Source of the DNA: Acidobacteriota bacterium | GTDB lineage: Bacteria; Acidobacteriota; Terriglobia; Terriglobales; Acidobacteriaceae | Direction of reading: 5' to 3' | Assembly (NCBI GenBank): GCA_021846275.1 | Contig: JAJZBZ010000002.1 | Span: 372,001-436,000, forward strand | DNA length: 64,000 nucleotides | Shown: positions 26,917 to 34,690 of the stretch, one piece after another | Layout: each line of letters begins with the position of its first letter | Position numbering within the stretch: the stretch's first letter is position 1 | The notes under the pieces: generated by a model | Databases searched by the model: none | Seen by the model: the letters and a program-made list of their open reading frames with translations, nothing else | Told to the model about the DNA's origin: nothing | Position numbers and translations under genes: made by a program

Positions 26917-28965
26917 TCAGACGCGCGGCGGAGTCTCGCGCACCGGCAGATCGACCGTAAACAGAACTCCGTGCGGCTCCAGATTCTGAGACGTGATGCC
27001 GCCGCCGTACTCGCGCAGAATCTCCGCGGCGAGGCCCATGCCCAGCCCGGTCGTCACGTCGGTTGCGCTCGCCGCATCCAGCGACTGGAACAGACGCTCC
27101 GGATGAGCGATCCATGCGCCGCTGTGGCGCAGTTCCATGCGCACCCGGTCGCCGTGCCGCATTCCCTTCACAAGAATTGATTTCCGCATCTGCGCCCGAT
27201 TGCTCTGCGCCGCCGTGATGGCCGTGTCGAACAGATGCATGAGCACCTGTCGAATGCGATGCTGGTTTCCATAAAGCTGAGGCAGCCCCGCGTCGAGTTG
27301 CAGCGAAAACTCAATTGACTCGCGCAGAAAATCCGCGCGATGCAACTGCTCCACATCGGCCAGCAGCCCGGCCAGATCGAACTCCGTGTAGCGCTCGCTC
27401 TGACCGCGCGTAAGCTGCGTCAGCCGATCAATGGTCGAGCGCATGCGCCGCGCCTCCAGCAGAATCGCCTCGGTCGCCGTGCGCTCCAGTCCCTGCGGAA
27501 TCATCTCCTCCAGCAGCGAACCGTAGCCCAGAATCACGGTGAGTGGATTGTGCATCTCCTGCACCAGCCGCATGGCCAGGTGGCAGGTTCCCGTCAATCG
27601 GTCGGCATCGATGATCCGGCCCAGCATGAACGATTGCGCGCGCGCCGTGCGCAGACGCTCGGCCAGAATCTCCAGCGGCAACAGGTCTTCGGCTGTCAGC
27701 GGCGTGGCGGTCTGCTCGCCAGCCAGCAGGATCGCACCCTCCACGGCTTCATTTGCCGCGCGCATCAGTACGGCGGTGAACCGCGTCTGGCGCAGCCGCT
27801 CCAGATCATCACCGGGCAAAAGCCACGGGGTCAGGTCGAGATCGCGCGCGGCGGAGTCCTCCACGCGCGGCGGCAGTGGACCGCCGAGCGCCTGCTCGGG
27901 CACGCGCTCCAGAACGGAGTTGAGCGCAGTCACGGTGGCACGATCCATTCCCGCGCTGCCCACGACCGCCAGATGCGCGGCGCGGCTGCGCAGCAGTAGG
28001 GCCACGCGCGGGAATCGGCTCTTCGATGCAACCAGGGCGCAGACTTCCTCCGACTGTCGTTCAAACTGAGCCAGGCTGCGCGCGGTCAACTGTCGGCGCG
28101 CATAAAACTCCAGTTCGGTGCGGATTCCGCGCTCGCGGCGGCTGACAAGGACGTTGGTGTCAATCTCGTCCTCCATGGCCAGCAGCAGCAGGCCCACGGC
28201 GAAGAGAACCTTGCTCAGAATCCAGGCGCGGTCGAGCGAAACGAGCATGCTGCCCGAGGCGTATGACTTCAAACACAGAAACGGCGGGATCGCCCAGACC
28301 ACCAGGCCAATCTTCGTCAGCAGCACGCCGGGCGTGGTGCGGCGATAGGTGTAGATCACCAGCAGCGAGGTCATGAGCAGGTTGCCGGAGATGCCAATCC
28401 ACATCGGCCCGATGAAATCGTCGTGCTGAAAATACCAGAGGCAGCCGAGCGCCGCGATGAGCACGATCAGCTCGGCAAACCAGATGGGAATGATGTTGTC
28501 GCGCAGGCTCCAGAGAAAGGCGACGAGGATCGTGACGGCGGCAAGCGCGTAGAGAAGGAAGCGCTCCGCACCCTGCGGATGCGCCACCGGTCCGCTGACC
28601 AGAATCGTATACGCGACCAGCGGCGCAATATAGGGGATGACGTAGAGAATGCGCCGTCCGCCGAGGCGAAACGAAAGCGGCGAGAGCGAAGCCAGGAAAA
28701 ATGCCGAAGCCACGATGAGCGCCGTCTGCCCGGCGACGACCATCCAGGCGGAGCCGGGCGCAAGCGTGCCGTGAAAAGGCCAGGCGATGAGCGGGTTCTC
28801 GCTCATCGTCACGCGCCAGAAGAAGAGCGCGTATATCTCCGTGAAGACGATGCCAAGCAGCCAGAGCACCGTGCGCGCCCTGCGCACACGAACGGCGAGG
28901 TAAACGAAGGCGGGCAGAAGCGCGCCGATGATTGCCGCAGCCGGAATTTGATAATCGTCCAGCAC
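26917..28965 (-). CDS. Membrane sensor histidine kinase homologue with degenerate catalytic motifs
   Basis: 682 residues from a GTG start preceded by AAAGG. Several hydrophobic helices fill about residues 5-260. A GAF-like linker follows (about 300-440), then a dimerisation/H-box region and an ATPase-like domain. The H-box reads LVQEMHNPLTVILGYGSLL: where NtrB-type kinases have His-Glu-x-x-Asn-Pro-Leu, the phosphoacceptor His is Gln. The N-box reads QVLMHLFDTA (both Asn lost) and the G1 box HSGAW instead of D-x-G-x-G; G2 GLGMGLA is kept. The fold is clear, but kinase activity is doubtful. No response regulator is next to it. Confidence 0.85.
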   Translation of the reverse strand: MLDDYQIPAAAIIGALLPAFVYLAVRVRRARTVLWLLGIVFTEIYALFFWRVTMSENPLIAWPFHGTLAPGSAWMVVAGQTALIVASAFFLASLSPLSFRLGGRRILYVIPYIAPLVAYTILVSGPVAHPQGAERFLLYALAAVTILVAFLWSLRDNIIPIWFAELIVLIAALGCLWYFQHDDFIGPMWIGISGNLLMTSLLVIYTYRRTTPGVLLTKIGLVVWAIPPFLCLKSYASGSMLVSLDRAWILSKVLFAVGLLLLAMEDEIDTNVLVSRRERGIRTELEFYARRQLTARSLAQFERQSEEVCALVASKSRFPRVALLLRSRAAHLAVVGSAGMDRATVTALNSVLERVPEQALGGPLPPRVEDSAARDLDLTPWLLPGDDLERLRQTRFTAVLMRAANEAVEGAILLAGEQTATPLTAEDLLPLEILAERLRTARAQSFMLGRIIDADRLTGTCHLAMRLVQEMHNPLTVILGYGSLLEEMIPQGLERTATEAILLEARRMRSTIDRLTQLTRGQSERYTEFDLAGLLADVEQLHRADFLRESIEFSLQLDAGLPQLYGNQHRIRQVLMHLFDTAITAAQSNRAQMRKSILVKGMRHGDRVRMELRHSGAWIAHPERLFQSLDAASATDVTTGLGMGLAAEILREYGGGITSQNLEPHGVLFTVDLPVRETPPRV

Positions 28966-29131
28966 GGGGAAGAACCTTTCGCCGGTTGATTTTGTTCTCG
29001 TCGCTTTCGCGTGCCTGCGCGAGGGCAGGAAATGCCAACTTACATCTTCATGACAACCGCTTCAACTGGCTATGCGTCTAAAGTTGTAGCGGACTGGCCC
29101 AAAAGTGTACGGTTTCCTTCAGGTTCTCTTC

Positions 29132-30049
29132 ATGAATCCTCTCGCCGAATTCGCGCCGCCCTGCAACCGATATGAGCGGCTGGGGCGCGTCGTTCCGGCC
29201 TGCTGCGTACTGGGCTTATGCCTGATGCTTGCGCATACGGCGCTGGCGCGAAGCAAGAAGCAGCAGAACTCCGACCTGAGCTACACGCCGATGCCGCTCG
29301 ACTCCGGCTTTGGCCCGATGGACCTGTCTGCGCCACCCATGCCGCCGGATCAGATGATCGCCAAGTTCACGGCGAAGGAGTCGGAGTTTCGTGAGGCGCT
29401 GAACCACTACACCTATCGTCGCACGGTGACGGTGCAGACCATCGACGACGACAACAAGGTGGACGGGCAGTACCACGAGGTGGACGACGTGATCTTCGAT
29501 CCGGATGGCAAGCGCACCGAGCGGGTGGTCTACGCGCCAGCGAATACCTTGCAGCGGATCACGATGTCGCCGGCGGATTTTCAGGACATCGAGCACCGGC
29601 TGCCGTTTGTGCTGACGACCGAGGATGTGAAGCAGTACAACGTGAGCTACGTGGGCAGGGAAAAAGTGGACGAGGTGCTCTGCTATGTCTTCGATGTCGC
29701 GCCGAAGATGATCGAAAAGGGCAAGCGCTACTTCGAGGGCCGCATCTGGGTGGACTCCGAAGACATGCAGATCGTGATTACCAACGGCAAGAACGTGCCC
29801 GACGACCTGCGCAAAGGCCACGAAGACCTGTCGCCGCCGTTCACAACCTATCGCCAGCAGATCGATGGCAAATACTGGTTTCCGACCTACACGAAGGGCG
29901 AGGGAATCCTGCACTTCAGCGGCGGGAACGGGTATCTGGGCCAGGACGTGCATATCCGCGAGACGGTGCAGTACACGGACTACAAACAGTTCGGCTCGCA
30001 GTTCAAGATTCTCTATCAGGGGAGGGCGCAGCCCGGCGTGCAACAGTGA
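29132..30049 (+). CDS. Secreted LolA-like protein of unknown function
   Basis: About 305 residues from the ATG at 29132 (a GTG at 29105 is in frame but has no ribosome-binding site). Hydrophobic signal (CVLGLCLMLAHTALAR) then a mature protein with MIAKFTAKESEFREALNHYTYRRTV, a middle DVKQYNVSYVGREKVDEVLCYVFDV and GRIWVDSEDMQIVITNGK. This looks like the half-barrel of LolA/DUF1571-type outer-membrane lipoprotein-sorting-like proteins, widespread and uncharacterised in Acidobacteriota. A periplasmic lipid- or lipoprotein-binding role is a guess from fold. The 3' flank is followed by an IS remnant. Confidence 0.7.
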   Translation: MNPLAEFAPPCNRYERLGRVVPACCVLGLCLMLAHTALARSKKQQNSDLSYTPMPLDSGFGPMDLSAPPMPPDQMIAKFTAKESEFREALNHYTYRRTVTVQTIDDDNKVDGQYHEVDDVIFDPDGKRTERVVYAPANTLQRITMSPADFQDIEHRLPFVLTTEDVKQYNVSYVGREKVDEVLCYVFDVAPKMIEKGKRYFEGRIWVDSEDMQIVITNGKNVPDDLRKGHEDLSPPFTTYRQQIDGKYWFPTYTKGEGILHFSGGNGYLGQDVHIRETVQYTDYKQFGSQFKILYQGRAQPGVQQ

Positions 30050-30127
30050 TCTGGTGGACACGACTCGGTTTGCGTATGCAGGGGTGGGTGAATACAAAGA
30101 AGAAACACCGAAGGACAGTCGCTCCAG

Positions 30128-30861
30128 GGAACCTCTGCGCAGGAGGGTGATTTTGTAGCGGCGGCTGGACGGCAGATGGTTTCTTGCTTGTGAAGCGGTT
30201 TTGTGTCAGAGAGTGCGGGTTGCTGCTTGCCTTTTTCGTCTGTGGGGGGCGGTATTCCGGCCTCTGGAGACACTACGCCGTTTGCGGGACCAGCCGGTTG
30301 CGGTGTTGGTACAGGTTCACCAGCGCGAAGGCCGCACACAGCCACGGGTGATTTTTCCAGATGCCGCGGTAGCGCACTTTGGCAAATCCGAAGACTCGCT
30401 TCAGGATGCGAAACGGATGCTCGACTTTGGCTCTCACGCGGGCCTTGGTTGTGTTCCTGCGTTTGGCTTCTTCATCCACATAGTCCTTGTACTTCGTCCG
30501 ACGGCAGGTCATATCCTGCGCCCTGGGCGCGGCCTCATGAATCGCTTCGGTCTGGCCTTGATAGCCGCCGTCGCCCCACACCTTGCGCTCGTCGCCGTGC
30601 AACAAGTCGGGCTGCATGATCGCCAGGCCCACCGGCTGCCGACCGTTGCCTGACTTGGGATAGACGGGATCAACCAGAGCCAGCAACTCAGACCACGGAA
30701 CCACCTGGTTCATCTGGTCAAGAAACAGCTCGCGCTTGCTCTTGCGACCATACTTCGCAAAACTGGACTGCGATGCAAACGTCGGCTGAAAACGCGCCAT
30801 TCGCTTCATGCTTCCAGCCTGTTCAAATACGACGCAGCTTGCGGGCTTGTGCAGAGGTTCC
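30128..30861 (-). mobile_element. IS5-type element remnant with terminal inverted repeats
   Basis: Imperfect terminal inverted repeats GGAACCTCTGC-x-CA: left end 30128-30141 (GGAACCTCTGCGCA), right end, read inward, 30861-30848 (GGAACCTCTGCACA). They bound a 734-bp element containing a shortened transposase. Flanks TCCAG (30123-30127) and TCCGG (30862-30866) could be a decayed target duplication. The short length reflects an internal deletion in the transposase. Confidence 0.75.
30273..30809 (-). pseudogene. IS5-family transposase with in-frame internal deletion
   Basis: 178 residues from ATG at 30809, against roughly 320 for an intact IS5-type enzyme. The N-terminal part (MKRMARFQPTFASQSSFAKY...YPKSGNGRQPVGL) joins directly to the C-terminal part (LLHGDERKVWGDGGYQG...VEHPFRILKRVFGFAKVRYRG). 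The central ~150 residues, including the first catalytic Asp, are missing. The second Asp (WGDGGYQG) and the Glu (VEHPF) remain. Without the first Asp it cannot be catalytically competent, but it could still be mobilised in trans because both ends persist. Confidence 0.85.
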
Positions 30862-31080
30862 TCCGGAGCCAAATTCGAGCATGGGACTGGATCAAGTGGC
30901 AGCATAAACGGAGAACAGGTGGCAGCAAAAGCGTAGTGCCAACACGCAAAACGCTTCCCACATTCGCACAGCATCTACTACTGCGGGGATTTATCCCTGC
31001 TAAACTCAAGTCCGGATACTCTCACTTGCCCGGACTAAACGAGGGGCGCAGGTCACGCGCGTCGGCTTTGCTCCACTGCC

Positions 31081-32253
31081 TCAGCCCTTGTCGCTGATTG
31101 CTTCGCTGAGCGCCTCGGCAACTTCCTGCTGCTGGCTTGTCGTGATCCGGTTGAAGAACGGGAGCGCCAGCATCCTGCAGGCAATCGTTTCCGTAATAGG
31201 GAGCCGAACATCTGCGCTCGAATGCTTCCTCCACGTTGGCTGCAGGTGAATCGGCGGAAAATAGCGACCGGTTGCGATCCCGCGAGCCGCCAGCACATTC
31301 TGCACGTGCTCGCGATTCACCCAGGTCGGTAACCGAACCGCGTATACAAACCAGCTGATCGAGCGGTGCGGCTGCTCAGACAGTGGTCGCTCAATCCCGG
31401 AGACATCCGCAAACAACGCGTCGTAGCGCCTTGCGGCAGCCTCGCGCAGTGCGAGCATCTCGTCAAGCCTGCTCAACTGCACTCGTCCAAGCGCACACGC
31501 GATTTCTGACAGTCGATAGTTATAGCCAAACTCGATGTGATCCAGCCACCCCGACAATGATTCACCGACCTCTGCTTCCCCTGCCGGGGATACGCCATCC
31601 GCGCTCCGTCCCTGATTTCTGAGGCTCCGCAGTCGCTTTGCATAGCCCGCATCGTGGCAAAGCAAGGCTCCGCCTTCACCCGTCGTAAGCTGTTTGTTCG
31701 GATAGAAGCCGAGCACGCCAACATCGCCAAAGCTTCCCACGCGCCGGGCCGCAGGTGGATTGCCGAATCGCGCGCCCACTGCTTCGCAGGCATCCTCAAC
31801 CAAGGCCAGCCCATGCTGCCGTGCAATTGTCCGCAGCGCATCCATTTCGGCAGGTACGCCAAAGGTGTGAACCACCACCATGGCCCGCGTACGTGGTGTA
31901 ATCGATTGCGTCACACGCGCAGGATCCATGTTCAGGGTAACTGGATCAATCTCCACAAAGACCGGAACAGCATGTACCTGAAGCACCGCATTGGCAACAG
32001 CCACAAAGGCAAAAGAGGGGATCACTACCTCGTCACCTTTACCGACTCCCAGCACCAGCAAAGCCAAATGTAAACCCGCAGTCCCGGAACTTACTGCCAC
32101 CGCATGATCCACCTCGTGGTAATCGGCCAGTGCCCGCTCAAAGGCTGCCAGTTCCGGACCCAGGCTGAGACGCGGTGTGCGCAAAACCTCTGTAACAGCC
32201 GCAATCTCGGCTTCGGTAATGTCAGGCGCGGAAAGCGGGATGGTCACCGTCAT
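31081..32253 (-). CDS. DegT/DnrJ/EryC1-type sugar aminotransferase (LegC-like)
   Basis: About 390 residues (ATG at 32253; an upstream ATG at 32268 is possible). PLP-dependent aminotransferase acting on keto-sugar nucleotides. Seen: PLSAPDITEAEIAAVTEVLRT-type opening, SSGTAGLHLALLVLGVGKGDEVVIPSFAFVA-type cofactor pocket, VEDACEAVGA, PLP lysine in GFYPNKQLTTGEGG, and GYNYRLSEIACALGRVQLSRLDE. Start overlaps the end of the epimerase gene by about 32 bases. With the 4,6-dehydratase and NeuC-like epimerase it forms the enzyme set used early in legionaminic/bacillosamine-type sugar synthesis. Confidence 0.9.
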   Translation of the reverse strand: MTVTIPLSAPDITEAEIAAVTEVLRTPRLSLGPELAAFERALADYHEVDHAVAVSSGTAGLHLALLVLGVGKGDEVVIPSFAFVAVANAVLQVHAVPVFVEIDPVTLNMDPARVTQSITPRTRAMVVVHTFGVPAEMDALRTIARQHGLALVEDACEAVGARFGNPPAARRVGSFGDVGVLGFYPNKQLTTGEGGALLCHDAGYAKRLRSLRNQGRSADGVSPAGEAEVGESLSGWLDHIEFGYNYRLSEIACALGRVQLSRLDEMLALREAAARRYDALFADVSGIERPLSEQPHRSISWFVYAVRLPTWVNREHVQNVLAARGIATGRYFPPIHLQPTWRKHSSADVRLPITETIACRMLALPFFNRITTSQQQEVAEALSEAISDKG

Positions 32254-33442
32254 CACCTCCCGCATCATCGCCGACAGGAGCCGGCTTCTTGATCAGCAGT
32301 CCTTCCAGCGGAACACTTGTCAGTATTCTGGCGATTGTAACTGCGGCAGTGCCTTCGCCATATGGATTGGTCATGCCAGCCAGTTCTTCGCGAAACTCCG
32401 GCTTCAGGGCATGGTCAATCGCCGCTCGAATCGAGCCAGCCTCCGCAGGTGTGTCGATCACATTGCGTGCGCGCTCGCGCCCCTGCTGGCGCATCCCCAC
32501 GTTTACTACGGGTAATGCAAACGAAGCGGCTTCCATAATTCCGCTTGAAGAGTTGCCGATCAGCAGATCCACCTGTGCAAGCAGGCTCCAATAAGTCACG
32601 GCTTCCAGGTTGACAAAGATATGTGTATCGGCACGGACTTCCGCCAGCGCCCGTGTGCGCTCCATCAGCACATGGCTACCCGCATCCGCATTGGGATAAA
32701 CGAAAATCAACCGTCCCGGCGCATCCGCCAGCGCGGCGAAGAACGCATTTGCCTCCGCGTTTGTGTTACGCAGAATGGTAACCGGGTGCCACGCTGCAAG
32801 CAGGGTGGGCGATGCGAGCTTCAGACGCATCTGTTCTTCGAGTTCGGCGCGATTCAGCAGCTTCGATCTGCGCAGATGGTCCAGCGACGGTGCGCCTGCG
32901 CGATGCACCCGCCAGGGTTCTTCGCCCATGGCAATCACGCGTCTCCGCGCTGTATCGGTCGAAGTGAAGTGGAGATGCGCAAGCTTCGTCATCGCATTAC
33001 GCACGGCATCGTCGATGGCGCCCTGGCTGACTTCGCCGCCCTCGATGTGAGCAACGGGTATCCGCAGCGCCAGCGCCACGGACGCCGGTGCAAGCATCTC
33101 AAAGCGATCAGCAATCAAGAGCAGCACTTCGGGCCGCCACGTCGTCAGGGCATCGGCAAGGCCCAAAATGCCAACTCCTATAGTCTTCGCCATTCCCGTA
33201 TCCGTGTCTGAGTTGAGTAGACACTCAATGTGCGCCTGGATGGGAAAGCCGTCGCGCTCAATCTCGGAAACTGTCAAACCGAACTGAGGTGAAAGGTGCG
33301 GTCCCAGCACGAAAACGCCAAGCTCAAGTTCGGGCCTGGAGGCCAGCTCGCGTAGCGGCCAATACAGATGACCATAATCTGCTCGTGACGTGGTGACGAC
33401 GCCAATTCGCCGCCTCCCGCGTTGCGCATCGCGCATAATCAT
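32222..33442 (-). CDS. Hydrolysing UDP-sugar 2-epimerase, NeuC/LegG-like
   Basis: 406 residues. GT-B fold epimerase of the NeuC group: N-terminal RRIGVVTTSRADYGHLYWPL is diagnostic of the hydrolysing branch, followed by DRFEMLAPASVALALRIPVAHIEGGEVSQGAIDDAVR, LAAWHPVT, and LLIGNSSSGIMEAASFALPVVNVGMRQQGR near the C-terminus. It would release UDP and invert C2 of a UDP-N-acetyl sugar, feeding a nonulosonic-acid synthase. The start overlaps the preceding gene's stop (33439-33442) by 4 bases and the end overlaps the aminotransferase, so the three are one operon. Whether the substrate is UDP-GlcNAc or a 2,4-diacetamido derivative is undecided. Confidence 0.92.
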   Translation of the reverse strand: MIMRDAQRGRRRIGVVTTSRADYGHLYWPLRELASRPELELGVFVLGPHLSPQFGLTVSEIERDGFPIQAHIECLLNSDTDTGMAKTIGVGILGLADALTTWRPEVLLLIADRFEMLAPASVALALRIPVAHIEGGEVSQGAIDDAVRNAMTKLAHLHFTSTDTARRRVIAMGEEPWRVHRAGAPSLDHLRRSKLLNRAELEEQMRLKLASPTLLAAWHPVTILRNTNAEANAFFAALADAPGRLIFVYPNADAGSHVLMERTRALAEVRADTHIFVNLEAVTYWSLLAQVDLLIGNSSSGIMEAASFALPVVNVGMRQQGRERARNVIDTPAEAGSIRAAIDHALKPEFREELAGMTNPYGEGTAAVTIARILTSVPLEGLLIKKPAPVGDDAGGDDGDHPAFRA

Positions 33443-34620
33443 GCATTCACCCCTGAATCGCTCCTGCTCACCAGTGACAACAACGTTGCGCTCGGCGTGT
33501 AATCCGGAACCAACCCCCGAAGCTCGCTCAGCGCAGAAGCCACGTCCCGCGCGATAAGCGCGTCACGCAGCCGGAGAAGCGCACCTTGCAGGTTCGCGCT
33601 TGTGGGCAGTGGCGATTGGATTGTGAGCAACCCCGTGGCCTTTGTCGGCGTCGCTGTCTCTTCCGCAGACCAGAACTGCTCTGTCAACCTATCCCCGGCA
33701 CGCAGCCCCGTCAACCGGATGGGAATCGCGCGGTCAGGAGCAAGTTCACGCGCCATGAATCGGGCTAGATCCTCCACCCGATGCGGCTTGGGCAAGACAG
33801 GAGCCAGCAGAGTCGGTAACTCCAATGCGGCAAAAAGCAACAGATTTACCGCCTCATCCAGAGTGAGAAAGTAGCGGCTGGCCGCCGCATCCGTGATCGT
33901 GAGTGGAACGCCCGCCGCAATCTGGCTGGCGAACACCTCGGACGCACTTCCGCGCGAAGATAGCACGTTGCCCAGCCTCAGCGCCGCGCCCCCCGCATTC
34001 AGAACGATCTGCTCCGCCACGCGCTTTGTAGCACCCATCACGGAAATCGGCGCAACAGCCTTGTCAGTCGATAGAAGAATTAGGCGCGAGCCGACCGAAG
34101 ACTTCGCCAAAGCTAGCGTTCCGAAAACATTGTTCTCTATCGCCGCCAGAGGCTCTTCTTCGAGTAGGGGAACATGCTTGAAAGCAGCCGCATGAAATAC
34201 CAGATCTGGCTTGTGTACTTCAAATATTTCTTCCAGCAGTACGCGATCTCTCACGCTGCCCAGTCGGAAGATTGCGGAAACGGCTGGGTGCGCCTCAGTC
34301 CACTTGCGCCGCAGATCGAATAGCTGGCTTTCAGAAGCATCCAAAAGCACTAACTTGGTTGGACGCAATCCGGCCAAACGCACGGCCAGCGCGGAGCCGA
34401 TCGATCCAGCCGCTCCAGTCACCAGAATCGATGCTCCCCGCAGAACTTCCAGGCTCCTGCCGTCCGGGGCATCCATGCACGGACGGGCCAGAAGTCCGCT
34501 CCAGTCCTGAATCTCAGCGCGGGAAATCACATACGAAGTATAAATTGAACGCGGACTGCCAAACTCCGCATAGTGCGGCCCTCCATCCAAATGATGATGT
34601 GGCGCGTTTGCGATTTCCAT
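33439..34620 (-). CDS. CapD/FlaA1-type polysaccharide biosynthesis NAD-dependent 4,6-dehydratase/epimerase
   Basis: About 393 residues from the ATG at 34620 (the longer frame looks unsupported). Short-chain dehydrogenase fold with the dinucleotide motif ILVTGAAGSIGSALA, LVLLDASESQLFDLR, VFHAAAFKHVPLLEEEPLAAIENNVFGT, LLSTDKAVAPISVMGATKRVAEQ and LRLGNVLSSRGSASEVFASQIAAG. The catalytic Lys is in the STDKAVAPISVMGATKR region. The membrane helices of full-length CapD are absent, so it is a soluble short form like FlaA1/PseB/LegB. First gene of the triad, divergent from the TPR/FG-GAP gene 70 bases away. Confidence 0.88.
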   Translation of the reverse strand: MEIANAPHHHLDGGPHYAEFGSPRSIYTSYVISRAEIQDWSGLLARPCMDAPDGRSLEVLRGASILVTGAAGSIGSALAVRLAGLRPTKLVLLDASESQLFDLRRKWTEAHPAVSAIFRLGSVRDRVLLEEIFEVHKPDLVFHAAAFKHVPLLEEEPLAAIENNVFGTLALAKSSVGSRLILLSTDKAVAPISVMGATKRVAEQIVLNAGGAALRLGNVLSSRGSASEVFASQIAAGVPLTITDAAASRYFLTLDEAVNLLLFAALELPTLLAPVLPKPHRVEDLARFMARELAPDRAIPIRLTGLRAGDRLTEQFWSAEETATPTKATGLLTIQSPLPTSANLQGALLRLRDALIARDVASALSELRGLVPDYTPSATLLSLVSRSDSGVNA

Positions 34621-34690
34621 ACACTTTAGTGGTTCCGTGGTTTCTCGGAATGGCGCGTCTCCTGTTGCGATCGAGAGTCTTGAAAATACA

